Part shown: one piece after another, positions 1 to 9,172 of the stretch
Layout: each line of letters starts with the position of its first letter
Numbering within the stretch: the first letter of the stretch is position 1
Source of the DNA: Viola odorata
Lineage: Eukaryota; Streptophyta; Magnoliopsida; Malpighiales; Violaceae
Length of the DNA stretch: 64,000 nucleotides
Direction: 5' to 3'
Assembly: GCA_963691705.1 (NCBI GenBank)
Contig: OY829539.1
Span: forward strand, 60,920,327 to 60,984,326
Notes under the pieces: generated by a model
Told to the model about the DNA's origin: nothing
The model's database searches: none
Seen by the model: the letters and a program-made list of their open reading frames with translations, nothing else
Program-made: the position numbers and the translations under genes

Positions 1-1
1 A

Positions 2-558
2 GATGGGAATGGTGGAATGGAAAAGGGTTCGTGTCCGAATCGCGGAGAATCATTTGCCATGACTACAACAAGTAGGTCACTGGTTTTGGTGAACCATTTT
101 CCTAACGCTCCAAATATCCTTGGAGCTTGCAAGGACAATTCTGCTCAATTGATCGACGCGATGAATACGTGTTATCAAGCATCCGGTAATCGATGGCCTA
201 ATTTCATCGCTGTTGATTTTTACAAGGTATAGAATGACACCCTTATGCCATTTTAAGTAGTTCCATAAAAGTTCTCTATAACAAATCAAATTCAGAACAT
301 GAATGACCAATTTACGAACATTGCAGAGGAGCGATGGCGGGGGAGCACCAGCTGCAGTGGATATTGCAAATGGCCATCTTGTTTGCGGGTGCGGAGATAT
401 CGCATTGTGCAAGGTATTATTCTTCAACATCCACTTCAATCTAGAGGGATGCATTTTAACGTTAAATGAGAGGAAATGGTCATTATTAACATTTTTATCT
501 TCTTTGTTTCTTATTTGTGTAGTCTAATATGACCTTTGGAGCATGCAACATACCTTAG
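2..558 (+). CDS. PI-PLC X-domain phosphodiesterase, 3' exons (5' end outside window)
   Basis: Three exons are visible: 2-226, 327-413 and 523-558, each bounded by GT/AG, with introns 227-326 and 414-522. The translation ([36 protein letters not shown], then [16 protein letters not shown] and [10 protein letters not shown]) matches the C-terminal part of the plant PI-PLC X-domain-containing family typified by Arabidopsis At5g67130. These are secreted, GPI-anchored PLC-like proteins that usually lack the C2 domain; their substrate is not settled. The frame ends at TAG 556-558, right after the conserved TFGACNIP stretch. The frame stays open beyond it through a GPI-signal-like tail (see 559-693), so this copy is probably truncated or a recent pseudogene. 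The catalytic half lies outside the window. Family assignment is firm; function of this copy is uncertain. Confidence 0.82.
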
Positions 559-693
559 CTTGGTAATGCACCAGGCCTTGGTGGCTCTTCTGCTCGCGAA
601 TCGAACTCTGCGTATTCGAGTAGCAGATCAATTCAACTGAAGTGGCTTCTTGGAGCAACATTGCTGTCATTTTTACTGTGTATTAGAACATAG
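559..693 (+). pseudogene. Untranslated GPI-anchor tail of the PLC-like gene
   Basis: After the TAG at 556-558 the same frame runs on for 44 codons to a second stop at 691-693. The translation begins LGNAPGLGGSSARES, has a Ser-rich stretch, then SIQLKWLLGATLLSFLLC. A small-residue, Ser-rich linker followed by a hydrophobic C-terminus is what a GPI-attachment signal looks like, and this family is normally GPI-anchored. I infer that a sense codon at 556-558 became TAG. The protein would then be secreted rather than anchored, unless the stop is read through or is a sequence error. Confidence 0.7.
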
Positions 694-790
694 AATTCAG
701 AATAAGAAAAAAAATATATTTTTAACACAAAAGCAGCTCACTTGTAATACTTCTCATTAATAAATTACCATAGTCAATAAAATGAAACGG
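694..790. other. 3' flank of PLC-like gene
   Basis: AT-rich flank between the second stop codon and the TIR element. It probably holds the 3' UTR and polyadenylation region of the PLC-like gene. AATAAA-like runs occur around 760-785, but no single poly(A) signal can be singled out. Confidence 0.4.
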
Positions 791-1889
791 TAAGGCTGCG
801 TTTACTTCGGAGAATTTTTAGTTTGAAAATTTGCTGTTTTTCGAAAAATAGAGAATTTTCATTTCAAACAGAAAACTGGAAAATGTGTTTACTTCGCACA
901 ATTTTCCTGATCAGAAAAACTGAAAAACGTGTTTACTTCACACACTGTTTTATTTTCCTGATTTGTAAAATTGAAAAACGCGTTTACTTCCTGATCATGT
1001 TATTATTTTTTTTCTATTAGCAAAGATTAATAAACTAATAAATATATTTCTAGGAAAATATTTACACTTATTATAATTGAAAAAACTAAAATATATCATC
1101 AATCTATTAATATTCCGTTACATATAAATATACTAATTCATGTTTTTACGTGAAAATAAAATATATATAAAATAGTCTTATTGTTCATTGCGTAAATATT
1201 AAAAAAAATGATATTAAAAACATACTCTATTTGGCTTGCTAATTCCTCGTATTCTAATGATTATTATGATGAACCCGTAATTGATTTGCAATATCTTGAT
1301 CATTTGGCGGAATAGTTTGCTGCTAGCTACACATTTCATCAATATTCTATATCATTTGTTCAACTCTTTGGTTTCAAATTTAAAATTTAAAATTTGTTCA
1401 ATATTCTATATCATTTGTTCAACTCTTTGGTCGGCAAAACGAAAGTGCAAACCTTAAAATTGTGGTGGGCAATGGTTTGGCAAATCAATTCTGGCACTAC
1501 TCCTATGTATGGTACGCCTTTCTCATCGTTTTTTCAGCTTGATTTCGTTATATTCCAAAAGTAAAAAAGAAAACAAGAAAACAAGATTGGTGGGTTATTA
1601 TAGTGTAAAGGGTGGAAACCTGATTTTCCATGTTCAGTTCATGACTTGAACCTTTAGCTAGGACAGTGTTAGGAGTTGGTCTAATGGATGAGTCGTAATT
1701 TTTATTTTGTGACAATAGTTAGGGATGACAACTGACCTGGTTTATACCTCCGCCAACAGAACCTACCAAAAGAAAATCATACAACCATTCAAACATATAC
1801 AGATAGAAATGCCATGCCACTCAGGACTGCTTAACATTCAACCAAGCATATACAGATGTAAACTGACAATTTCATTTTTCCTACATCGA

Positions 1890-2147
1890 TTATGACATTG
1901 CATTTAAGAAATTAGAAGGAAACTTCTTCTTCATCATACGAATCACTTCTCTTGCATTCCTTGTCTCCTGTATCTCCACCAACGCCTCCACCAAATGCTT
2001 CAATGTATTAAAATCTGGAATCTTGTGCACCTTGACATTCTGCTTGAATATCTTATGGGCTTCCTCAAACTCCCGATTCAAACACAGGTGAAAAACCAAC
2101 GTCCTAAAAGTTGCAGCATTTGGATTACATCCATATCCCTCAAATTG
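1890..2147 (-). pseudogene. Captured pentatricopeptide-repeat (PPR) gene fragment
   Basis: The minus-strand translation reads GYGCNPNAATFRTLVFHLC, then a helix-turn-helix series with EEAHKIFKQNV and VEALVEIQETRNAREVIRMM, ending near FPSNFLNA. This is the pattern of two to three degenerate PPR motifs from the end of an organelle-targeted PPR protein. The piece has no start, no transit peptide and only a fraction of the usual repeat number. It lies inside the TAA-flanked element with two other gene pieces in the same orientation, so it is read as a captured fragment. Any function would be as transcript, not protein. Confidence 0.65.
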
Positions 2148-2779
2148 CACATCAATAAATATCCTCTTACTCTTACTCATTATAACTATGGACACTCAAT
2201 TGATGGTCACTGAGCCAAATTGTTTGCCCTTACCTACATTCGTATCAACCACTTTTTTCTTGTGAATCAAGAACCCTCAAATTCACTAAACCAAACATGC
2301 ATAGAAATCAAGCAATAACAGGGGAAGACAAGACTTGAACTTACTTATGGACAGATTCCTTGAACTTCTCTTCCTCAAGGAATTGAAGTATGAGAAACAC
2401 CCCGATCAAGGGCCTTAAAAATGAAGAAATCAAACAATTTCATTCAATACTTGGATTCTATTCCTAAAAACCAATTTAAACAGCTAGAAAAAAGATACCC
2501 ATTTACATAACTTGAGAACTATTAATTTTAATTTTTGGCCTGATTAAATTTATACACAATTCTGTTGCCGGGACAATTAAGCTCCTCTTAAAATTATTTT
2601 AGGATGCAAAAAACAGCCTGCTGTAAGATGCCTCATAGTAACCTAAGCAAAATTGTTCACTAGGCTAAACAACAATCATAGATTTGGAACTCATGACAAC
2701 TAGATTTGCAAATGGCATGTCTTCTTCCCTTCACTAAATATTCCTTTTCAAAAGGAGAAACAAAGCGGAGTTCCCATAC

Positions 2780-2899
2780 CTGGCGGCGAAAAACACCACA
2801 GAACGTGCAATTATTTTTTAATCCAATCATCTTCACAATCTCATCCATTGTCCACCCATATAGATCGTTGTAGGAAACAATCTTCAATGGAAGGCCATA
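2780..2899 (-). pseudogene. CTU1: Captured exon of cytoplasmic tRNA 2-thiolation protein CTU1
   Basis: This 120-bp antisense exon encodes 40 residues starting [16 protein letters not shown], followed by [19 protein letters not shown] and FRRQ. They match the conserved middle of eukaryotic CTU1/NCS6, the enzyme that thiolates wobble uridine of tRNA (Lys, Glu, Gln) in the cytosol. The CxxC of this stretch is one of the family's metal/sulfur-site pairs. The exon keeps an AG acceptor (at 2900-2901) and a GT donor (just below 2780), so genomic DNA rather than cDNA was captured. The ATP-binding P-loop and the rest of the protein are missing, so it cannot encode an enzyme. Confidence 0.85.
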
Positions 2900-3206
2900 C
2901 TGAGTAGAACAGATAACAGTAGTATAAACAGAGACTAAAAAGAACATAACAACAATACTCTAGGTCTATGTCCGCCTACACTGGAAAATGTGAGACCTAC
3001 TAATAACAGCAGCCTATTCAGATACTAAGATCTGGAAATTGCTTCCCTATTTCTCTACTCAATTACATCCTTAACTTAACTGCCTTTTTGGTTCTGATTT
3101 TCAACCAAATCATGAGCTAACTTAAAGAAAATTCAAAGCAATAAATAGACCAAATTCATCAACTGATATAAGCGGGCAAGAAATACAAATAAACAATTAG
3201 ACCAAC

Positions 3207-3253
3207 CTGAACGCAGCAGGTTTGATATCTTGAAAGGCGACCACTTTGTCATC
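3207..3253 (-). pseudogene. Captured exon of a histidine-triad (HINT4-like) protein
   Basis: A 47-bp antisense exon, flanked by a CTGCAG acceptor and a GT donor, encodes DDKVVAFQDIKPAAFR. This is the conserved first strand and turn of histidine-triad nucleotide hydrolases, closest to the plant HINT4 group, in which a similar stretch precedes the HYLVIP segment. The catalytic HxHxH motif is not present here. It is the third gene piece in the same TIR element and lies upstream of the CTU1 exon in the minus direction. The short length makes the subfamily tentative, but the motif is distinctive. Confidence 0.65.
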
Positions 3254-3259
3254 CTGCAG

Positions 3260-3715
3260 CAAACCAAATGGAAAAACTGAATTAGTAAACAGTAAAGGAA
3301 ACCATTATTTCGGAAATCATATGTTTGGTTGCTAGGAAGAGAAAGCGAGAACAAGAGAAGAACAAGGTAAGGCCTAAAACGGGTTGTGGATCGATTTAGA
3401 GAATAACCCAGAAAAACCCTAGATGTCGAAGCAACAACAAGGTAGCAAACGGCGTGTCTCTGATGGATGAGTGCAGGAGATAACAACGAGGTAGCAAACA
3501 GCGTTTCTCCTCATCCCGTCGGGTTCCTGCCCAATACGGATGCTGCCCGCGTCTGCAGCAGAAGAGATCGAGAACCACCGTCGTTTCAGGAAGAGGAGGA
3601 GACTGAGAAGCTAGCGGAGAAGATGAAATCGGCGATGAAGATCAGGCTAGCTTGATTGAGTTGAGTGCGTGGCGAGGGAGAGGAAGAGGGAGAGGAAGAG
3701 GAAGAGATGAGGGCA
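3260..3715 (-). other. Unassigned GC-richer insert inside TIR element
   Basis: This part is less AT-rich than the rest of the element and contains a short direct duplication on the minus strand (TTTGCTACC-TTGTTGTT type, around 3434-3505) and a purine-rich run at 3669-3715. It could be the 5' UTR or first exon of the HINT4-like donor gene, since it lies just upstream of that exon in the minus direction. I could not recognise a conserved protein in any frame. Confidence 0.35.
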
Positions 3716-4329
3716 AACGTGGAATTAAAAAAGTTTCATTAATCACTCAGTTTGAAAACCGCGTGTTTTCAATCTGAGGCAGCCAATGCAAAAAAAGTTA
3801 GAAAAATAAAAAACAGTTTTTTTGTTGTTTTTAAAATTTGTTCATCGATTTTCAAATAGAGAATTTTCATTTTTATTTAGAAATGAAAATAACGACAAGT
3901 AAATACGTTTTCTGAAAATTCTCCCAATTTTCTGAAAATTCTCTCAGTTTTTAAAAAACTGGAAAATTTTCAAAAAAATTCTGCGAAATAAACGCAACCT
4001 AAGTTTTTCTTTGCTTAAGGCATAACAGTCATTTTCACTCCTATATTGGTCCATTTTTCTCAATTGAGTCCCTGTAAGCAAAGTGCATGAATTTCACTAT
4101 GGTAAACATGTTCAAGTTAATTATAAAAACTCCGGTAGGAATAGTTTGGATGGGTTGGGCTAACTGGGCTGGGTCTGGTCTTTAGATTAGTGGCCCAATT
4201 CGCTTTCAATCTAACAAATTCGAGGCCCATATGTGACGTATTGTTCGACCAGAAAACGACAGGTCGTTTGAGGGTAATTTTGACAAAACACAAATAAAGT
4301 GGACACAGATGCTAATGGCGTCAATTAAA

Positions 4330-4382
4330 AAAAGACAGCGTTTTTTAGCTAAAACGTCAAATATTTATGGACGGAGGGAGTA
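4330..4382. repeat. Solo end of a Stowaway-like MITE
   Basis: The sequence TGGACGGAGGGAG ending at 4380 and followed by TA is the classical terminal inverted repeat of Stowaway elements (reverse complement starts CTCCCTCCGTCC). No matching left end was found upstream, so this is a truncated copy or a single end. The remaining part of 4003-4650 is AT-rich and shows nothing else recognisable. Confidence 0.45.
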
Positions 4383-4658
4383 CAAGATTTGATTATAAAA
4401 CTTTAAAGAAATAAATAAAAAAAATTAAATTAAATATTTATTCTAAAAAACAAGTATGAAAAAAACTATTTTATACATGAAAAAAATAGAAGACTTGTGG
4501 GTAAAGAATTGACACATGGAAATACTTGAAACTGGCCACAGGTTCCAAAACTAAAATAATTGTATTATCATCACTATCCAATCCGGTGCTTGCTGATACT
4601 TGATAACCAAAACCTAGATGCCCAAAACCCCTACCACCACCACCATCACCCAAAAACC

Positions 4659-4958
4659 ATGCCAATATTTACTGCTGCCTCTACTCCAGGATCAATTGCG
4701 GCTCTGTCCTTCCTCTTCTCTACCACTTCCTCCTCCTCCTCCTCCTCCTCTGTTCATTACTCTTTCATGTTATCCCCTACAAATGCTAATTCAAGAATTG
4801 CCCACAAGTCTAGACACTCTGTTCTTGCTGGCAAAGTCTCCCTCTCTGACAATCCCAAAGCAGAAAAGCCTAATGAATCAGCCACCACAACCGCCGCCCC
4901 CGTTGCTGCCTCAACAGGTGCTGCTGAAGTCTCTCCTGATTCTGTTTGGCAGGATCCG
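4659..4958 (+). CDS. First exon of an unidentified plastid-targeted-like protein, rest missing
   Basis: From the ATG at 4659 the frame encodes 100 residues starting MPIFTAASTPGSIAALSFLF, then a run of Ser, hydroxylated and basic residues, then an Ala/Thr/Pro-rich linker and AAEVSPDSVWQDP, before a GT donor after 4958. The Ser/Ala-rich, acid-poor N-terminus resembles a chloroplast transit peptide and TATA-like and CT-rich sequence precedes it. I do not recognise the family. No downstream exon can be found: about 250 bp later the DNA changes to a copy of the PLC upstream region and then a Helitron. The gene is probably amputated, unless further exons lie beyond the Helitron stack, which I could not find. 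Confidence 0.5.
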
Positions 4959-5212
4959 GTGTGTTTCCTTTCTGTTGCTCTGATTCTTTTTCTTAATTCT
5001 TTTGGTCCCTTCAAATTTTAAAAGGCTCCTTATGGAATTTAATGTTTTGTTCTGAAATTGTGCTTGTGGACATAAGAATTCATACTTTTCAGTTAAGAGA
5101 GAGACCCTTTTGTCCTTGGTGTGATAAAACACTAGTGGGATGAACAGAAGAGTTGCTGAATTTTCATTTTTACTGTTGAAGTTCAATGTTGTTAGCCGAA
5201 ATGATAAAACAT

Positions 5213-5398
5213 TAGCAAGTCTACGTTGTCAAGGTGAGTCCTATCTTATATCCGCATAAAAAATTAGATCAGAATTACTTGCTACGGCAACTAGGATCGT
5301 ATCACAACTCCATGTAAACCATGCGCACTGTCCATGCACCATCCATCCATCCATGAGATCCATGTGCACTGTCCATGTGCCCATCCACCATGTGGGAA
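5213..5398 (+). repeat. Copy of the PLC-like gene upstream region
   Basis: This segment, starting TAGCAAGTCTACGTTGTCAA and ending CCATCCACCATGTGGGAAT, is nearly identical to 63411-63605, which lies immediately upstream of the PLC-like gene at 63757. Differences are a few substitutions and one 8-bp indel. Here no TATA box, leader or coding exon follows; the Helitron starts at 5472. It is therefore an orphan upstream fragment in the same orientation as both PLC-like genes. Confidence 0.85.
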
Positions 5399-5475
5399 TA
5401 AATCCTTTCTATATAATTAATTATTAAGTTTCCCTTATGGTGTGGCCGACTATAAGTAGATAATTAGTTAATCTA

Positions 5476-5477
<2 letters not shown>

Positions 5478-5506
<29 letters not shown>
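5478..5506. repeat. (TA)n microsatellite
   Basis: A run of about 14 TA dinucleotides directly follows the 5' terminus of the Helitron. TA expansion at this position is also suggested by the related minus-strand Helitron, whose 5' end has a shorter TATATAATAT run. Confidence 0.9.
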
Positions 5507-5512
<6 letters not shown>

Positions 5513-5984
5513 AAGCACGAAGGGACTTATTCCTTTAAATTACTATAATATCCTTAAATTATTAAAAAATGTAAGGGTGTTATAGTCTTTTAATTTTTAA
5601 AATTACCTACTTATTAAAATTGAATAAATCTATTATTCAACTATTTATTTAATTAATTAACTTACCTATTAAAATTGAATAAATCTATTACTCAATCACT
5701 TATTTAATTAATTAATTCTATTAAACCCTAAATTTCATACCAAGGAAGTGAAGTGGGATCACTGGCATTCAACGTTAGAAGAGCATTCGTTAGAATTCAA
5801 GGCTACCTGGTAAGCTATTTTAATTAATTAAACCTTGCTCTGGTTTGTAGTGATTACAAGCACGCTACTGCTGATTGCTTTTGCACATGTAGATATATTG
5901 TTTGTAGGCACAATTCATACCTTTTTACTGTAATTATTCAATCAAAGATGAATTATAATAAGCATCCTAAAGGTTATAGAAAGA

Positions 5985-6294
5985 GCGTTGATGTGCTGTT
6001 CGCTAATCCCCAAGCGAATTCGCCTATTTGTTGTGTTGTCATAACTGTAACACTCCCAAAATTCACATAAATAACTGATCTTGGTTCTTTCGTATCGAGC
6101 CAATCTAGACAATCGGACTGTTCTTTCCATAGATTGGACCCAATTGAGTTCAGCTCTGATTCTTGATTTTGGAGCAGCTGAATCGGTCCGATTGAGAAAA
6201 CTTGAGGGACTACGGAAGAAACTACGTTTAGGACATCACGATCCAATTCATTGTTGAAAAGAAGTGCTGAAGCGTTACAGGCACAAGATCCCTT
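5985..6294 (-). pseudogene. Captured UDP-glycosyltransferase (UGT85-like) fragment
   Basis: The antisense frame reads SALLFNNELDRDVLNVV, then QVFSIGPIQLLQNQ, SIGSNLWKEQSDCLDWLD, then KEPRSVIYVNFGSVTVM and EFAWGLANS. This is the central segment of plant family-1 glycosyltransferases, closest to the UGT85 group, just before the PSPG box that binds UDP-sugar. The PSPG motif and the N-terminal acceptor domain are absent; the frame stops soon after GLANS. It sits near the 5' end of the Helitron, a usual place for captured gene pieces. Confidence 0.85.
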
Positions 6295-6336
6295 TAAAGA
6301 AGTTGTTGTAGCAGCAGCAGCTAAAGCACAAGGTAA
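6270..6336 (+). pseudogene. Possible second captured exon, plus strand
   Basis: Opposite and next to the start of the UGT piece, the plus strand reads DPFKEVVVAAAAKAQ up to a GT donor at about 6333. It could be an exon end of an unrelated gene joined to the UGT fragment. The following duplicated block (6548-6717) has AG acceptors in front of IRRVFGSS, which could be the next exon. I do not recognise the gene. Confidence 0.3.
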
Positions 6337-6547
6337 TTAAACCAATAAATCTTTCTTTATTCTTCGATTACTTCATTAATTAGAAACATGCACTCCCTCT
6401 ATTTCACTTTCATCTAATTAATCTTAATTGGTTCATCTTTATTTCTTCATTAAGATCAATGAATCGAATTTGTAGTTTATTTCTAATTTATAATATATAT
6501 TTTTATTGATTTATGGAATAATTAATTTTTTCAATTGAAATAGATTT

Positions 6548-6717
6548 ATGTCACGAATAGCTTTTTAGTAATATATTTAACATGCTAATTGTGTTTTCAT
6601 CTTCACAGATCCGTCGTGTTTTTGGTAGCATTATGTCACGAATAGCTTTGTAGTAATATATTTAACATGTTAATTGTGTTTTCGTCTTCATAGATCCGTC
6701 GTGTTTTTGGTAGCAGC
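6548..6717 (+). repeat. 85-bp tandem duplication containing an exon-like end
   Basis: Two copies with an 85-bp period begin ATGTCACGAATAGC at 6548 and 6633. Each ends with an AG acceptor and the same short reading IRRVFGS. The second copy continues with SLFGNSSDYQSS. They differ at only a few positions, so the duplication is recent relative to the host Helitron. Confidence 0.75.
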
Positions 6718-7257
6718 TTGTTTGGCAATTCCTCCGATTACCAATCGAGTTGTGGTATGAATTATATATTTATTATATAAATTTTATATTTAATTAATTT
6801 GAGTACTTATTAAAGTCACAAAGAATGAGCTTGATACATTCTCATCTCTGTCAATGGTCGACAACTATGCAGCTATGTAAAGGTTGAGTGATCTATTCAG
6901 CCCAAGGTTTTGTTCGATTTCAAGGTTAGTAACTTATTTTGCTGTCAACACTCAACCTTCTTCTTTTTTATGTTTCAAATGCGAATGTTATGGGTAATGA
7001 TTGCATCGTTTGAATTCATTTTTATTGTCAAAATTTAGGGATTGAGTTTGTCTATTATAACAACTTTGGTAACTGAAATAAACTAAGTCGAAACTACCTT
7101 TTATCGTTATGCTTTCAACCTTTTCCTTTAAGCACAATAGATCCTATGGTATGAATTATATATTTATTATATAAATCTTATATATAATTAATTTGAGTCC
7201 CGTATATATGTATTTATTTAGCTCGGTCCATATGTGTATGTATTTATGATTATCGAA

Positions 7258-7477
7258 ATTGTTTGAACCATCATCATTATTTTTTTTTGATTTACCTTAT
7301 AATAAAGGTGGAACCTGCCATCTAACTTAAATTAGTTATTTGCTATTTTCATGCTTTGAACATGCCAGTACGATACCTGCTTTGATTGATTTGTTGAGAA
7401 CTGGTCTGCCCCGCAACAAGCAGAATGTAGAAGCAATTTTGCTTTCGTTGTGCAAGAGAGAGCCTGGAAATCTTGCC
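7258..7477 (+). pseudogene. Captured U-box E3 ligase ARM-repeat exon with its intron end
   Basis: After an AG acceptor at 7367-7368 the frame reads TIPALIDLLRTGLPRNK, then QNVEAILLSLCKRE and PGNLA before similarity stops near 7477. This is the armadillo-repeat region of plant PUB proteins, in which the ARM repeats position substrates of the U-box ubiquitin ligase. The preceding 100 bp of intron is shared with 61770-61870, so the same locus was copied twice in this window. U-box and other ARM repeats are missing. The Copia element inserted 75 bp downstream. Confidence 0.75.
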
Positions 7478-7557
7478 ATTTCTTTAATAAAATTTACTGT
7501 TTATTTATTTCATTCCATTTATTTGATAACGGTGCCACACTATTATATTGTGGTGTG

Positions 7558-8182
7558 TATTGAAGTTGTCAACACCGTGGAAATTAATCAATGAAAAGAA
7601 GAATAAAAAAAAAATATATTAAATAAATAAAGGTGCAGCAAAGTTGGAAATTAATGTCACGCATGCATAAAGATTGGAGCAACATTTTCTTCGTTTGTCA
7701 GAGTGAAAAATTGGCAGCACACTCTTGAATTAATTACTTGAATTTTGTTCACATCATGGGATTGTGAACGGCAACACTTTCGGCAAGGAAAACGGATGAA
7801 GGAAATGGTAGGTGTGGTAGGTGCCTACTAATGAAGAAATAAATACATAAATAATAATATAATAATAATAATCTCAGTGGAGAGATGTTATATATATAGG
7901 CATGGCATTTGTTGGCAGTAGTAAAAAAAAGTGAGTAGTGCATTGGAGAGAAAGAGTGAAGTGCAACGCAGTGCACAAGAGAGAAAATAAAAGAGAGGGA
8001 GTAAGGCATAGTAGTGAAATAAAAGTGTGTGTGAGAGTGAGTGTTGTATGCCTATCCAAAGGCAATAAATATTTTATCTCATTTGTAATTTCTACTTCCA
8101 TTAATTAAAAGTTCAGCTTTTGTAGTTGGTATCTCCACCCGGTTGATTATTAGCTTTGTTAATTCACCAACGTTGTTCAACA
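7558..8182 (+). repeat. Copia 5' LTR
   Basis: Begins TATTGAAG (TA instead of the usual TG in both LTRs) and ends TTCAACA. It contains the TATATATAGGCATGG segment near 7890, a likely TATA box, and a CAATAAATATTTT polyadenylation-like signal near 8063-8076. Confidence 0.93.
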
Positions 8183-8185
8183 ATC

Positions 8186-8197
8186 TGGTAGCGGAGC
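8186..8197 (+). other. Copia primer-binding site
   Basis: TGGTAGCGGAGC lies three bases after the 5' LTR. It resembles the initiator tRNA-Met-type primer site (TGGTATCAGAGC) of plant Copia elements, with three mismatches. Confidence 0.75.
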
Positions 8198-9172
8198 TTG
8201 GTTGGTTATCGGACCAGGGTTGACCTTCAAGTTGTTGGTGGAATTAAAAAGCTCAATAATCAAAACTACACCTCTTGGTCTACTTGCTTGATGTCTTACA
8301 TGCAAGGACAAGATTTGTGGGAGATAGTAAATGGAAGTGAAGTCACACCACCAGAGACGGAGGATACAAACGGTTCTCTTCGAAAATGGAAGATCAAAGC
8401 AGGCAAAGCAATGTTCGCTTTGAAGACAACAGTTGATGAAGAGGTCCTGGAGTATATCCGCGATGCCAAAACTCCCAATGAAGCTTGGGATACGTTCGCC
8501 AAGCGATTCTCGAAGAAGAATGACACAAGACTCCAACTTTTAGAAAGTGAGTTATTGTCAATAATACAACAAGATTTGACAATTGCTCAATACTTTCATA
8601 AAGTGAAGTCGTTGTGCCGAGAAATTTCCGAGTTAGATCCAGAAGCTCCAATCGGAGAAACCAGGATGAAAAGAATAATCATTCATGGTTTGAGGCCCGA
8701 GTACAGAGGGTTCGTCGCTGCAGTACAGGGATGGCCGACCCAACCATCACTTGTTGAGTTCGAAAATTTGCTAGCTAGTCAAGAAGCATTAGCTAAGCAG
8801 ATTGGTGGAGTTTCGCTAAAAGGTGAAGAGGAAGCACTCTACACCAACAAAAATCGGCGAAATTTTAAGCAGCGGACAGTTGGTGGATCTAAAAGAAATG
8901 TTGATAAGACTGCGAGCAATCATGGTGAAGGAAGCGCTCGCGCAGGGGGAGCTTATGTCACAAATAAAAAGTTCGAAGGGAAGTGCTACAACTGCGGAAA
9001 GATGGGACATAAAGCAAGCTCCTGTTGGTCAAAGAAAAAGACCATGGAGAGCAACGCCGCCACTTCTAAATGTGAAGAAGAGTGGGATATTGAGGCAGAC
9101 TTTGTTGCAGAAGAGGAGAAAAATGCTTCTACAGCAATAACATCCAATCGAATTGATTACAAGAATGATTGA
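8198..9172 (+). CDS. gag: Copia gag polyprotein region
   Basis: The frame carries the plant Copia gag N-terminus (VVGGIKKLNNQNYTSW, QGQDLWEIVNG), the UBN2-type capsid-like domain (about residues 60-200) and a CCHC zinc knuckle, CYNCGKMGHKASSC, near residue 265, that binds the RNA genome. No ATG is seen at the expected start; the first in-frame ATG is 8291, inside the domain, so the initiator may have been lost. The frame ends at TGA 9170-9172, immediately before the protease active site. Pol continues in the same frame, so this stop is a point nonsense mutation rather than a frameshift. Confidence 0.9.
   Translation: MVGYRTRVDLQVVGGIKKLNNQNYTSWSTCLMSYMQGQDLWEIVNGSEVTPPETEDTNGSLRKWKIKAGKAMFALKTTVDEEVLEYIRDAKTPNEAWDTFAKRFSKKNDTRLQLLESELLSIIQQDLTIAQYFHKVKSLCREISELDPEAPIGETRMKRIIIHGLRPEYRGFVAAVQGWPTQPSLVEFENLLASQEALAKQIGGVSLKGEEEALYTNKNRRNFKQRTVGGSKRNVDKTASNHGEGSARAGGAYVTNKKFEGKCYNCGKMGHKASSCWSKKKTMESNAATSKCEEEWDIEADFVAEEEKNASTAITSNRIDYKND

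Larger units (their letters stand above)
794..3999. mobile_element. TIR transposon with TAA target duplication carrying host gene fragments
   Basis: The left end GGCTGCGTTTACTTCGGAG at 794 and the reverse complement of the right end (GGTTGCGTTTATTTCGCAG, ending at 3999) are imperfect terminal inverted repeats. Similarity continues inward through short subterminal repeats of the GTTTACTTCGCA type. Both ends abut TAA (791-793 and 4000-4002), a 3-bp target duplication typical of PIF/Harbinger (Tourist-like) elements. There is no transposase. Instead the interior holds antisense pieces of at least three unrelated host genes (PPR, CTU1, HINT4-like), so this looks like a gene-capturing Pack-type element. 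Superfamily is inferred from the target duplication and the TIR start only. Confidence 0.78.

Noticed and set aside
4618..4983. Pro/Leu-rich frame overlapping the transit-peptide exon, and antisense frames there
   Set aside because: Low-complexity shadows of the frame starting at 4659, caused by the TCC and CCACC repeats.
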